Notes: generated by a model from the letters alone, not told the origin. DNA of 64,000 bases from Alkalihalobacillus bogoriensis ATCC BAA-922 (GCF_000621445.1 NZ_JHYI01000006.1:372001-436000); one strand, 5' to 3'; shown: positions 54,016 to 63,315, numbered from the stretch's first letter. Numbers and translations: made by a program.

Positions 54016-54243
54016 GTGAGCGGCATTCAACGAACAGCTTTAGTACTTGCCATCATTGGCGCAATTAACTGGGGACTTATCGGATTTTTCCGATTTGACC
54101 TTGTAGCTGCGATTTTCGGCGGACAAGCAGCTGGATTCTCTAGATTTATTTATGCCCTTGTCGGACTAGCTGGACTATATTGTATTTCTATTCTTTTTAA
54201 GCCCGATGAAGAGCTTGAAAGAAGTCCAGAAACACAGCGCTAA
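54016..54243 (+). CDS. yuzA: DUF378 (YuzA) membrane protein
   Basis: 75 residues from GTG at 54016, after ggaggtg. Two membrane helices: IQRTALVLAIIGAINWGLIGF and FSRFIYALVGLAGLYCI, with the DUF378 INWGL motif. Function unknown. Between yugJ and yugI as in B. subtilis. Confidence 0.93.
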   Translation: MSGIQRTALVLAIIGAINWGLIGFFRFDLVAAIFGGQAAGFSRFIYALVGLAGLYCISILFKPDEELERSPETQR

Positions 54244-54257
54244 CCCTTATATCAATA

Positions 54258-54290
54258 AAAAAAGAGAGACCTTATTGGGTCTCTTCTTTT
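54258..54290. terminator. Bidirectional terminator yuzA/yugI
   Basis: AAGAGAGACC and GGTCTCTTCT arms around TTATTG, with A- and T-runs on both sides. Confidence 0.88.
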
Positions 54291-54293
54291 TCT

Positions 54294-54707
54294 TTATTTT
54301 TTCGCACGCTTGTTTAAATCAGCGTGAATTTCATTTGATTGCTTTAACCAGTCTTTCAACTTGTCTTCAAGTGTATTAAACCCTTGAGTTTGAGCTTTTG
54401 GCTTATTGTCAAAGCTTTTCTTTGGTGCCGCCGGACGTTTTGGACGTTCCTGACGTTCTGGAGCCGGTTCAGTTGCACGAATGGAAAGGGATACTTTCCC
54501 GCTCGCCTCATCAACTGACATGATTTTAACCTTTACTTCATCTCCTACTTTTAAGACGTCATTAATATCTTTTACATATCCGTGTGCTACTTCAGAAATG
54601 TGCACAAGCCCTTGTTTATTCTCATCTAGTGCAACAAATGCACCAAATGGCTTAAGGCCCGTTACTTTTCCTTCAACGATGCTGCCAACCTCTAAATTTG
54701 CTACCAT
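54294..54707 (-). CDS. yugI: S1-domain RNA-binding protein (GSP13)
   Basis: 137 residues from the ATG at 54707 (taggag upstream). A single S1 domain (about 1-75, VGSIVEGKVTGLKPFGAFVAL ... VHISEVAHG) and a basic, proline-rich tail. B. subtilis YugI is a general-stress, ribosome-associated protein. Confidence 0.93.
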   Translation of the reverse strand: MVANLEVGSIVEGKVTGLKPFGAFVALDENKQGLVHISEVAHGYVKDINDVLKVGDEVKVKIMSVDEASGKVSLSIRATEPAPERQERPKRPAAPKKSFDNKPKAQTQGFNTLEDKLKDWLKQSNEIHADLNKRAKK

Positions 54708-54798
54708 CAAAACATCTCCTAACATTTTTTTAACTTACATAGTCTATCACATTTAGACCAATAAAGCAAAAAGCAAGCCCCATTCCTAAGCGCTTATG

Positions 54799-55941
54799 TC
54801 ATGCCTTTGCATGCAGTTTCCCTTGCTTATAGATTAGTTCCTCAAGCTTTATCCCTAATGCTTTTTCAAATTTTTCAATTATAAACATTTGACGCTTTTC
54901 CACAAGGGACAAAACAACACCTGATTTTCCCATTCGTCCTGTTCTCCCTGCTCTGTGAACATACGCTTGGTCGTCAACTGGTAATTGTAGATTGATAATA
55001 TGTGTGACATCATCTACATCTAATCCACGCGCTGCAACATCTGAGGCAACGAGAACATGGATTTCACCGTCATGAAATGCCTTCAATGCTTTTGCTCGCT
55101 CTTCTTTATTCCGATCAGATGCAAGCGCTTTGACCGTTACCCCTTTATATTTCAGTTTATCAGCGGTTTCATTGACTTTATCAAGATGATTGACGAATAC
55201 AATCCCCTTTTTAATCGGGATATTAATGATAAACTTCCGTGCCAAATCAATTTTATCTCGTTCCTCACAAACAACATACGTATGCTGAACATCCTTTGTA
55301 ATAACCATACCCTCTCCAGCCGATAAATAAACCGGAGTTGGCACTTCGTCAGCAATTTTCTTTTGCACGTCATCAGCCATTGTAGCCGAAACAAAAATAT
55401 ACTGACTTTCATTTGAGACTCGCTTTAAAAGCTGAACGACCGTATCCCAATGTGGTTTTTCTTGGGCAAGACGGTCTGCTTCATCAACAGCAACAAACTT
55501 TACTTGATGTAATTTTAATTTTTTCTTTTCAACAAGCTCCAACACTCTTCCAGGTGTCCCTACCGCAATTTGTGGTTTTTGCTTTTTTAGTTTTTCCATT
55601 TGACGATTTATATTCGCACTTCCAATAAATGCATCGACAATCAAAGCTGTATCCTTTGTCAATTCTTTTATAACTTGATGTATTTGCATCGCTAATTCAT
55701 GAGTTGGCGCCAAAATTAACACTTGCATCTCTTTACTAGCTTCATTTATTTTCGATAACATCGGCAAAGCAAAGGCCAATGTTTTTCCCGTTCCGGTTTG
55801 TGATTTGGCAATAACATTTTGCCCGTCCATGACTTCAGTAATGACTTGATGCTGTATTTCTGTTGGTGTCGTTATATTCTGGCTCTTTAAAGCCTCTTCT
55901 AGAAATGGCGCTAGTCCATAATTTGAAAAATTCGTTTCCAT
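54799..55941 (-). CDS. cshC: DEAD-box RNA helicase (CshC/YfmL-like)
   Basis: 380 residues: Q motif TPTEIQHQVI, AKSQTGTGKT, VDEAD, SAT and HRAGRTGRMG. Length and lack of a C-terminal extension match YfmL/CshC (376) rather than CshA. Acts in ribosome assembly or cold growth. A gaggag site lies before the ATG. Note that it interrupts the yugI-yugH order of B. subtilis. Confidence 0.9.
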   Translation of the reverse strand: METNFSNYGLAPFLEEALKSQNITTPTEIQHQVITEVMDGQNVIAKSQTGTGKTLAFALPMLSKINEASKEMQVLILAPTHELAMQIHQVIKELTKDTALIVDAFIGSANINRQMEKLKKQKPQIAVGTPGRVLELVEKKKLKLHQVKFVAVDEADRLAQEKPHWDTVVQLLKRVSNESQYIFVSATMADDVQKKIADEVPTPVYLSAGEGMVITKDVQHTYVVCEERDKIDLARKFIINIPIKKGIVFVNHLDKVNETADKLKYKGVTVKALASDRNKEERAKALKAFHDGEIHVLVASDVAARGLDVDDVTHIINLQLPVDDQAYVHRAGRTGRMGKSGVVLSLVEKRQMFIIEKFEKALGIKLEELIYKQGKLHAKA

Positions 55942-56088
55942 CCGTTTTTCGCTCCTCTAAATAGTTACTATGTATACCATACTTTTTTATAGGATGAATT
56001 ACAACTTTGAAAATCATTCAACTTTTATGTTTAAACGAGTGACATTTTGGCAATAACTGTACTACCATATAGTATTCCCCCTTTTTGA

Positions 56089-56119
56089 AGACAGAGCTTT
56101 CATTGCTCTGTCTTTTTTT
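56089..56119 (+). terminator. Plus-strand terminator with no recognised gene before it
   Basis: Perfect 9-bp stem AGACAGAGC/GCTCTGTCT, loop TTTCATT, T-run of seven. The nearest upstream plus-strand gene is over 1.8 kb away. Confidence 0.75.
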
Positions 56120-56152
56120 CTTTCAAAGCTTCAATGCTATACCAATATTTTT
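56117..56152. repeat. Short copy of the second dispersed repeat
   Basis: TTTCAAAGCTTCAATGCTAT followed by ACCAATATTT matches the 3' part of 15188-15350. It begins within the T-run of the terminator. Confidence 0.65.
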
Positions 56153-56169
56153 TTACTTCTTATATGAAA

Positions 56170-56197
56170 AAAAAAAGACGGACATAACGTCCGACTT
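56170..56197 (-). terminator. Terminator of alaT
   Basis: Minus-strand hairpin GTCGGAC-GTTAT-GTCCGTC, then nine T. Confidence 0.85.
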
Positions 56198-57379
56198 TTA
56201 TTTTTTATGCTTTTCTAGAAAACGGGCCATTCTTTTAATCGCTTCTTCTAAATTATCCATGGATGTCGCATAAGAGCAGCGAATATGCCCTTCTCCTCCT
56301 GCTCCAAATACACTTCCAGGTACGACCGCTACACGTTCTTCCATTAAGAGCTTTTCTGCAAACTCATTTGAAGTGAACCCGGTATTCTCAATCGATGGAA
56401 AAGCATAAAACGCCCCACCTGGAGTATGGCATGGCAATCCAATTTCTGCAAAAGATTTCACAACAAAATTTCTTCGTTGGCGATAACTTTGTACCATACG
56501 CCCGACGTCTTCCATCCCATTTTGAAGTGCCTCTAGTGCACCATATTGTGCAAGTGTCGATGCACACATCAAGGTGTATTGATGGATTTTAAGCATCGCA
56601 CCAATAATATCAGGCGGTCCACATGCAAACCCTAATCTCCATCCTGTCATCGCAAATGCTTTTGAAAACCCTTGAATCACAACTGTCCGATCTCGCATCT
56701 CCGAAAACCTTGAAAAGCAATAATGCTCACTGTCGTAAGATAATTCTGCATAAATTTCATCAGATAAAACAAGCAAATCATGGCGTTCAATGACCGTTGC
56801 AATTTCGCGTAATTCCGCTTCAGTCATAACCGCTCCTGTCGGGTTATTCGGAAAACATAACATGACCGCTTTTGTTTTTGGTGTAATCGCCTTTTCTAAT
56901 TGAGACGCTGTCAATTTAAATGAATGTTCTTTACTTGTTCCAATAGAAACAGGGACACCACCAGCCAATGAAACAATCGGAGCATAAGAGACAAAGGTTG
57001 GTTCAACAACGATCACTTCATCGCCAGGATTAATGACTGAACGAAGCGCTAAATCAATTGCCTCACTTGCCCCTACTGTAACTAGAATTTCATTTTCTGG
57101 TTCGTATCGGACTGAAAACTGTTTTTTCATATACTTTGCGATTTCACTTCGAAGTTCAAACAAACCCGCATTCGCTGTATAGGCCGTAAATCCGCGTTCC
57201 ATCGAAGAAATACTAGCTTCTCTCACGTTCCACGGTGTTACAAAATCGGGTTCACCTACACCAAGAGAGATGATATTGTCCATGGTTGATGCTAAATCAA
57301 AGAAACGACGAATACCAGACGGTTGAATCGATTGAACCGTCTTTGATAACCGATTTTCTGTTTTTGTTGAATATGTCAT
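56198..57379 (-). CDS. alaT: Alanine transaminase-type PLP aminotransferase
   Basis: 393 residues, class I aminotransferase. PLP-binding Lys in SKAFAMTGWRLG, FPNNPTGAVMT and DEIYAELSY. It is in the position of B. subtilis yugH/alaT and behind the alaR regulator, with an ATGA overlap. It should convert pyruvate plus glutamate to alanine. Confidence 0.92.
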   Translation of the reverse strand: MTYSTKTENRLSKTVQSIQPSGIRRFFDLASTMDNIISLGVGEPDFVTPWNVREASISSMERGFTAYTANAGLFELRSEIAKYMKKQFSVRYEPENEILVTVGASEAIDLALRSVINPGDEVIVVEPTFVSYAPIVSLAGGVPVSIGTSKEHSFKLTASQLEKAITPKTKAVMLCFPNNPTGAVMTEAELREIATVIERHDLLVLSDEIYAELSYDSEHYCFSRFSEMRDRTVVIQGFSKAFAMTGWRLGFACGPPDIIGAMLKIHQYTLMCASTLAQYGALEALQNGMEDVGRMVQSYRQRRNFVVKSFAEIGLPCHTPGGAFYAFPSIENTGFTSNEFAEKLLMEERVAVVPGSVFGAGGEGHIRCSYATSMDNLEEAIKRMARFLEKHKK

Positions 57380-57873
57380 GGAGTCACCACAATCCTTTTA
57401 TCCTCATCTTCTCCATCTTCAAAAATAACACCATCATGCTTATATTTTTTCAACTGAAAATGTGTCGTTGTCGAGATAACTGAATCTAATGTCGATAATT
57501 TACTTGAAACGAATCGTGCTATTTCAGACATTGTTTTTCCCTCAATAACAACTTGTAAATCATAAGCACCTGACATTAAATAAAGTGCTTTCACTTCTGG
57601 AAACCGATAAATTCGTTCTGCCACTTCATCAAAGCCGACACCTCGCTGTGGTGTTACTTTTACATCAATCATTGCCGTGACATTCTCATTATCATTCACT
57701 TTACTCCAATCAATGACAGCTGAATAGCTAAGAATGACTTTTGTCTCTTCTAAATGGCGAATGATTCCTGCAACTTCCTCTTCTGTGGAATCCACCATCT
57801 TTGCTAAAGTCGGAATGGAGATGCGCCCATTTTCCTCTATTATCGTTAATACTTCTATTTCTTTATAATCCAT
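57376..57873 (-). CDS. alaR: Lrp/AsnC regulator AlaR
   Basis: 165 residues from the ATG at 57873 (aaagggg upstream). HTH ISIPTLAKMVDSTEEEVAGIIRHLEE and AsnC ligand domain. Likely activates alaT, as YugG/AlaR in B. subtilis. Translationally coupled. Confidence 0.9.
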   Translation of the reverse strand: MDYKEIEVLTIIEENGRISIPTLAKMVDSTEEEVAGIIRHLEETKVILSYSAVIDWSKVNDNENVTAMIDVKVTPQRGVGFDEVAERIYRFPEVKALYLMSGAYDLQVVIEGKTMSEIARFVSSKLSTLDSVISTTTHFQLKKYKHDGVIFEDGEDEDKRIVVTP

Positions 57874-58070
57874 GATGATGTCCCCTTTCAAGACCCCTCA
57901 CAGGTGTATGTATTGTTTTTGTTCCGTCTATAATATCATATTAAACTGTAAAATTGATAAATACTTTTTAAAAATTCTGAACTAGTTTTTTACACTTTAT
58001 TCTTCACTATTATGCAATGTTTCATCCGAATGATACCTTTATCTTATTTAACAAAAAGGAGCAAATGACA

Positions 58071-58640
58071 ATGCCTTCACAATATGCCTTGCTACTAATT
58101 GACTTAATCAATGACTTTGAATTTGAACATGGTGATGCTCTCCTTTCTTATGCCCTACCTGCTGCTAAGCAAATTAAAAAGCTTAAGCAAACATGTAAGG
58201 AGCAAAACATTCCCGTTATCTACGTCAATGATAATTACGGACAATGGCAATCTGATTTTCGCCATTTAGTCGACCATTGCCAAAATCACAAAGTCCGCGG
58301 TCAACCAATTGCGAAGCTTCTAACACCAGAACAGGACGATTTTTTTATTCTGAAGCCAAAATTTTCTGGATTCTTTTCAACCCCGCTCGAAATCTTACTA
58401 CAGCATTTAGGAGTCGACCACTTAATCATTACAGGAGTAGCCGGTAATATGTGCGTACTATTTACGGCTAACGATGCCTATATGAGGAACTATGAAATCC
58501 ACGTTCCAAGTGACTGTGTCGCTTCAAATGATAAAATCGCCAACGAATCTGCTCTTGACTATATGCAACAAGTGTTAAAAGCAAAAATTAGCCCATCAGA
58601 ACACCTTATCGCTGAGATTTCTAAAAGAGGAAGCCGTTAA
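58071..58640 (+). CDS. Isochorismatase-family hydrolase
   Basis: 189 residues from the ATG at 58071 (aaaggag 9 bases before). Asp in LIDLINDF, Lys in LKPKFSGF and Cys in GVAGNMCV form the catalytic triad of cysteine hydrolases of this family (nicotinamidase and others). Substrate not predictable. The end overlaps a hairpin AGCCGTTAA/TTAACGGT. Confidence 0.88.
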   Translation: MPSQYALLLIDLINDFEFEHGDALLSYALPAAKQIKKLKQTCKEQNIPVIYVNDNYGQWQSDFRHLVDHCQNHKVRGQPIAKLLTPEQDDFFILKPKFSGFFSTPLEILLQHLGVDHLIITGVAGNMCVLFTANDAYMRNYEIHVPSDCVASNDKIANESALDYMQQVLKAKISPSEHLIAEISKRGSR

Positions 58641-58646
58641 TTTTTT

Positions 58647-58831
58647 TAACGGTCATTTGTTCCGCTACTTGAAGAAAAAATACTGTTTTCCAAGTGCTAA
58701 CGGACACCTGGTCTCTTATTGTATGAAAACGGTGATTTTTCAATGGATTTTTTGCTAAATAGCGGAAAAGGTGTCCGATAAAAACGAAAATCGACTATAA
58801 TTCATGAAATAGCGGAATACATGTCCGTACG
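58647..58831. repeat. Four-motif intergenic repeat, unit G
   Basis: Forward motifs 58647-58670 and 58698-58720; inverted 58760-58781 and 58810-58831 (51, 62, 50). Between convergent genes. Confidence 0.9.
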
Positions 58832-58835
58832 AAAA

Positions 58836-58862
58836 AAACGCCCTATGTATGGGCGTTTTCTA
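58836..58862. terminator. Terminator of luxS
   Basis: AAACGCCC and GGGCGTTT arms with loop TATGTAT. Confidence 0.85.
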
Positions 58863-58863
58863 G

Positions 58864-59334
58864 TTAGAATACTTCTTTCAAAAATTGTTTATCGTGAGTT
58901 AACCAATGTTCCATTAGCTTTTTCGCTGTATCTAAGTCATGGAGTTTCGCTTGTCCACATTGTTTTTCGTTGGCAGCAGGTACTTCCGTTAACTCAATCG
59001 AGTACTTCATTGTTTTATCCAAAACATCAATAATCTCATCAACTTCCGGGCTTCCACTAACAATTAAGTAAAATCCCGTTTGACAGCCCATTGGTGATAA
59101 ATCAATAATATCAAAATGGTCATAGTCCTCTGCAAAACGACGAATATTTAAAGCGAGTAAATGCTCTAATGTATGAATCGCATCTGGTTTCATCGCCTGC
59201 TTATTTGGTTGGAAGAAACGAATATCAAATTTATTAACAAGTCCATCAGTCCCAACATTATGAGTACCACAATGGCGTACAAATGGTGCTTTCACTATCG
59301 TATGATCAAGTTCAAAACTTTCTACAGAAGGCAT
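58864..59334 (-). CDS. luxS: S-ribosylhomocysteine lyase
   Basis: 156 residues from the ATG at 59334 (aaaggag 8 bases upstream). The metal site HTLEH (His54, His58) and Cys near 126 (QCGQAKLHD), and catalytic Cys84 in PMGCQTG, match B. subtilis LuxS. Recycles S-ribosylhomocysteine and makes the autoinducer-2 precursor DPD. Monocistronic. Confidence 0.98.
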   Translation of the reverse strand: MPSVESFELDHTIVKAPFVRHCGTHNVGTDGLVNKFDIRFFQPNKQAMKPDAIHTLEHLLALNIRRFAEDYDHFDIIDLSPMGCQTGFYLIVSGSPEVDEIIDVLDKTMKYSIELTEVPAANEKQCGQAKLHDLDTAKKLMEHWLTHDKQFLKEVF

Positions 59335-59391
59335 ATTTATCACTCCTTTTCAATTTAAGTTCAGTATACTTGATATTACAGATACCGTCTA

Positions 59392-59829
59392 TTAAGATTG
59401 TCCTTTTGTTGTCTTTTCTTTCTTTCGATTAATATCCTGTGTATTTATCGAATGACGGTTTGCAAAGGATTCTAACTCGTCCATAAATGAATCGGGCTTA
59501 AACTTTGTAATTCTCCAACGAAGTCCTTTTTTTAATTTAATTAACACCGTCGAGCTGTTTCCAAACGAGATGAAATACATTTCTTTTATATTAGTTGGCT
59601 CTAGCTCTCTCGTAATGACGGTTTTACCAAACACTTTCATAAATAATGTTAGTTTCTTCTCTTCAACAACAAGTTCATATGACAAAAACAACGCGATGAC
59701 TACGACGACGAGAAAGACATATGGAAAAACCGCTATACGGTGTTCTAGAAAAAGTAAATTCACTATCGCAAACATCATTAGGATAAGCCAAAATGTTTGT
59801 GATTCTTTTGCGTGAAACGTTTGTTTCAT
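59392..59829 (-). CDS. Membrane protein with PH-like domain
   Basis: 145 residues. Two membrane helices (about 13-50), then a beta-rich domain (LSYELVVEEKKLTLFMKVFGKTVITRELEP...) like bacterial PH-like domains, with an acid/basic tail. gggagg ribosome site. Function unknown. Confidence 0.7.
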   Translation of the reverse strand: MKQTFHAKESQTFWLILMMFAIVNLLFLEHRIAVFPYVFLVVVVIALFLSYELVVEEKKLTLFMKVFGKTVITRELEPTNIKEMYFISFGNSSTVLIKLKKGLRWRITKFKPDSFMDELESFANRHSINTQDINRKKEKTTKGQS

Positions 59830-59990
59830 GTTCCTTTCCTCCCTTTTTTATTCTCTGTCTTTTATCGTACCATGTTCAGTTAATAAAAAACTAGTAATGT
59901 GATAAGGAACTCGATGTTTAATTCTAATAAGATGTGGAATCTTATAGTTATAATAAAAACAACATTTCATTCACGGTAAAGGAGACCTTT

Positions 59991-60824
59991 ATGGTAAATC
60001 GCTCGCTCCATTTTGGTAAAGAATTATATGAACAATTAAAAAAAGACCCGATTATGGATTGGGCTGCACAGCTTGCTTTTTTCTTCATGCTATCGATTTT
60101 TCCACTACTCATTTTTATATTAGCCTTACTTCCATACTTACCAATCGACAGTGCTCAGCTATACTCATTTGTAACCGATTATGCGCCGCCTGATTTAGCA
60201 GATATTTTTAAAACTACAATTCTCGAAGTCGTTGGCGAACCTCAAGGTGGTTTATTATCATTCGGGATATTGGCAACGATTTGGTCGGCGTCTAATGCGA
60301 TGAATGCTTTAATTCGAGCCCTAAATAGCGCACATAATATTGATGAAACAAGATCGTTTTTTAAAGTTCGGGCCATGTCCATTTTAATGACTCTTGCAAT
60401 GGTTACCGTTTTTTTCGTCACTCTTTTATTGCCTGTTTTCGGACATGTTATATTAGAAACGATGAACGAACTGCTTCACATCCCAGACACTGTATTTTCT
60501 TTTTGGAATCGCCTTCGTTGGGTCATCGGTGTTATAGTTATGATTACGGTCTTAATGCTCATCTATAAAATTGCACCAAATAAGCATATTCCATTTAAAA
60601 TCGTCATTATCGGCGCAGTTACGGCTACAATTAGTTGGCAATTAATATCACTAGGCTTTTCAGCGTACGTTTCAAACTTCGGAAATTATTCAGCAACTTA
60701 TGGCAGTCTAGGTGGGGTTATCATCTTAATGTTTTGGTTTTATTTAAGTGGGATGATTTTAGTCGTAGGTGGAGAAATCAATGCCACGGTCTACAATATA
60801 AAACATTCAAAAAGACCTGTTTAA
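59991..60824 (+). CDS. YihY/BrkB-family membrane protein
   Basis: 277 residues from the ATG at 59991 (aaaggag). Six membrane helices. Conserved AAQLAFFFMLSIFPLLIF and GSLGGVIILMFWFYLSGMILVVGGEINA mark the YihY family. B. subtilis YfkH is the relative. Once called ribonuclease BN by error; its role is unknown. Confidence 0.92.
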   Translation: MVNRSLHFGKELYEQLKKDPIMDWAAQLAFFFMLSIFPLLIFILALLPYLPIDSAQLYSFVTDYAPPDLADIFKTTILEVVGEPQGGLLSFGILATIWSASNAMNALIRALNSAHNIDETRSFFKVRAMSILMTLAMVTVFFVTLLLPVFGHVILETMNELLHIPDTVFSFWNRLRWVIGVIVMITVLMLIYKIAPNKHIPFKIVIIGAVTATISWQLISLGFSAYVSNFGNYSATYGSLGGVIILMFWFYLSGMILVVGGEINATVYNIKHSKRPV

Positions 60825-60839
60825 TACTCTTTATTCGAA

Positions 60840-61022
60840 TCGGACATGTATTCCACTATGTTTTGAAAAATGAGTGTTTATCAAACTTAATGGACATCTA
60901 TTCCGCTATTTTTCGAAATACCGGCCTCAAACTCCATGTTTTAATGAACTAACAGAACAGATGTCCGATAGCAACTAAAAAACACTATTTTCGCTCAAAA
61001 TTGCGGAACCAATGTCCGTTAG
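60840..61022. repeat. Four-motif intergenic repeat, unit H
   Basis: Forward motifs 60840-60860 and 60887-60912; inverted 60950-60971 and 61001-61022. Between convergent genes. Confidence 0.88.
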
Positions 61023-61035
61023 AATTAAATGGACT

Positions 61036-61062
61036 AAAAAAAAGCGCGACAAGGCGCTTTTT
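61036..61062. terminator. Terminator of the MFS gene
   Basis: AAAAGCGC/GCGCTTTT arms with flanking A and T runs. Confidence 0.8.
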
Positions 61063-62313
61063 TTATTTTCCTACTGCCGGTTGTAAGGGGCTAATCTTTT
61101 TTTCTTCAGGGACATCATCATTTAAATGATAAAAGATTTTGGCATTCCAAGCGATCGTTGTGGCTACTAATACAATGAGGCCGAGCACCGTAAATAACGC
61201 TGTTAAGCTCCACACTTCTGCAAATATACCACCTAAAGCGGCCCCAACTGGAATACCCGCTTGAGCTAATAACGTACGGACGGTAAACACACGACCGCGC
61301 ACCTCATCTGGGACACGTTTTTGATAAAACGTCGTATTGTTAATTGTAAAGACCATCGCGAAAAAGCCGGTACATACTGTTAAAGCAACAGCGACCCAAA
61401 AGTTTGATGTCCAGCCTAGTAAGCCTAAGAAAACACCATTTACCGTTAAACTGCCTAACATCACTCTCCGAAGGTTTTTCGGTTGTTTCACTATTCCTGT
61501 CACAAACGACCCTAACAGCATTCCGACTGGGAACGCCGACATATAAAGACCATATTGCGTTTCGTTCCCATTTAAGTTTTCTAACACATACGGCAAAAAC
61601 ATCGGTTGAGCTGCGCCTGAGCTGAAATTGGTTACCATTAACAATATTCCTATCCAAAACAAAACAGGAAACGAACGATAAAAACGAATACCTTCCTTAA
61701 ATTGCACGATCCACGGATCCTTTTTTGTATTTTTAATTTGGCCTTCGTTTGGAATAAACAATAAAACAAATCCTGATACACCAAGAGCACTAACTAAAAT
61801 AATCAAAACCGTACTCGCACCAAAACTAGCCATTAACACACCGCCAAGGGCAGGACCAACTAGCATCATCATTTGCATTGTGCCTTCAAGCAGAGAGTTC
61901 CCTTTCATCAATCTATCTTTCGGTAAAATTTGAGCAACATAAGCCATACTTGAAGGGCGAAACAGTGGTTCAGCAATTCCCATAATCAATGTAACAAAGT
62001 AAAGATGCCATACTTCAAGCATTCCAAGTGGTAATAAAATCAATGGAATTAAAAATACTACCGCACGACTCCATTCCGAAAAAATCATTACATATTTTCG
62101 ATTGATTCTATCTAAGTACGGCCCTGAAAAAAGACCTGTCAATAAGCTCGGAACCATAAACGTGATCCACGTCATCCCCATCGCCATTTTCGATCCAGTA
62201 AGCTCATACATTAGCCAAGAGATAATAAAAACGGCGAACGTACTTCCTAATGCAGCAGCTGCTTGAGCGATCCAAATCGCGACAAATGCTTTCATTTTAT
62301 ACAATGGTACCAT
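61063..62313 (-). CDS. MFS transporter (MFS_3-like)
   Basis: 416 residues, twelve helices; SWLMYELTGSKMAMGMTWI and GPYLDRINRKYVMI are typical of the MFS_3/YfiS-like efflux group (macrolide-type). Preceded by ggagg and 18 bp after the ArsR-type gene, forming an operon under the 63.26-kb operator. Substrate unknown. Confidence 0.88.
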   Translation of the reverse strand: MVPLYKMKAFVAIWIAQAAAALGSTFAVFIISWLMYELTGSKMAMGMTWITFMVPSLLTGLFSGPYLDRINRKYVMIFSEWSRAVVFLIPLILLPLGMLEVWHLYFVTLIMGIAEPLFRPSSMAYVAQILPKDRLMKGNSLLEGTMQMMMLVGPALGGVLMASFGASTVLIILVSALGVSGFVLLFIPNEGQIKNTKKDPWIVQFKEGIRFYRSFPVLFWIGILLMVTNFSSGAAQPMFLPYVLENLNGNETQYGLYMSAFPVGMLLGSFVTGIVKQPKNLRRVMLGSLTVNGVFLGLLGWTSNFWVAVALTVCTGFFAMVFTINNTTFYQKRVPDEVRGRVFTVRTLLAQAGIPVGAALGGIFAEVWSLTALFTVLGLIVLVATTIAWNAKIFYHLNDDVPEEKKISPLQPAVGK

Positions 62314-62331
62314 ATTGTATCCTCCACTTTA

Positions 62332-63231
62332 TTATTTATATAGAAACGAAGTAAGCTGTTCTTCCAACTTAGCGATTCCATCCTGTCGTAACCGATATTT
62401 GGTTTGTTCATTTGTGCGGACAAGAGTAAGTAACCCTGATGCCCGTAATGTAATTAAATGATGGTGCACGGTACTTTTGGCCAATTTTATATGTTTTTTT
62501 ATGTCGGTAAAAGTCCGTTCTTCTTCAGCTATAAATTGCAAAATAAGAAGTCGATTTTCATCGGCCAACGCTCTCGTTTTTCGGAGTAGCTTTGCGGATG
62601 GCCCGGCATTTGCGTTGATATTAACATCGACTGGATATAAATAATACGTAAAATCACGAAACTGATTAAATAACACAACTGGCGCATAATGATATTGTGG
62701 TATGAGGACGACTTTTTGAATTTCTGTTGCCTCTCTTATATCAATTCCGTTTGTAAAAGTCTCAATTAACATATACGGATCTTCTGTTCCGATTTTTTTC
62801 TGCCCTAATATAGCACTTTCTTTTAAGGCCGTATCGATATTAGGATTAACGGTAGAATAATAGAGTCGATTCCATTCTTCTAGTAAAGGAATAATTTGTT
62901 TAATATACTCGATTTTCTCTTCTTTCCCACATGCTTCATATGCAACAACAAGTAATTTCTCCTCTGGAACGTCCTTTAACCAATCTAACACTTCTTGAAT
63001 CGACATTTTTTCAATTTCAGGAGAAATGGATAGAAATGCTGTTAACGCCGTAAGCTTTAACTTAATATCTTTTCTATGAATCGCCATAATGAATTCTCCA
63101 TCAACAAGAGAAGATACTTCTTTCGCCCAAGCAACACCCTTGTCAATTTTTTTATGAGATGGCTTATCTGCAAATGCGTCGAAACTCATCATAAGTTCAC
63201 TAATCGGGTGATAAAAAAACTGAATGTCCAT
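62332..63231 (-). CDS. ArsR-type regulator with large N-terminal sensor domain
   Basis: 299 residues. The last about 85 carry an ArsR winged helix (ALADENRLLILQFIAEEERTFTDIKKHIKLAKSTVHHHLITLRASG). The first about 210 are a helical domain without the metal-binding motifs of ArsR, unassigned. It leads the MFS operon and sits behind a perfect dyad, so autorepression is likely. Similar long ArsR-like regulators precede MFS genes in other Bacillus. Confidence 0.82.
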   Translation of the reverse strand: MDIQFFYHPISELMMSFDAFADKPSHKKIDKGVAWAKEVSSLVDGEFIMAIHRKDIKLKLTALTAFLSISPEIEKMSIQEVLDWLKDVPEEKLLVVAYEACGKEEKIEYIKQIIPLLEEWNRLYYSTVNPNIDTALKESAILGQKKIGTEDPYMLIETFTNGIDIREATEIQKVVLIPQYHYAPVVLFNQFRDFTYYLYPVDVNINANAGPSAKLLRKTRALADENRLLILQFIAEEERTFTDIKKHIKLAKSTVHHHLITLRASGLLTLVRTNEQTKYRLRQDGIAKLEEQLTSFLYK

Positions 63232-63255
63232 TGTTCGACTCCTATCGAATTAGTT

Positions 63256-63293
63256 TATAGTTCGATTATAATCGAACTATAATACGTAATCAA
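63256..63293 (-). promoter_or_regulatory. Promoter and operator of the ArsR-MFS operon
   Basis: Minus-strand -35 TTGATT (63288-63293), 17-bp spacer, -10 TATAAT (63265-63270). The -10 lies at the centre of a perfect 26-bp dyad (63256-63281) with arms TATAGTTCGAT and ATCGAACTATA. Repressor bound there would block the -10. Confidence 0.9.
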
Positions 63294-63315
63294 GAGACCT
63301 TTTCATATTTTTCCA

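Noticed and set aside
55994-56056. 20-codon ORF before the orphan terminator
   Set aside because: No Shine-Dalgarno sequence and too short to support.
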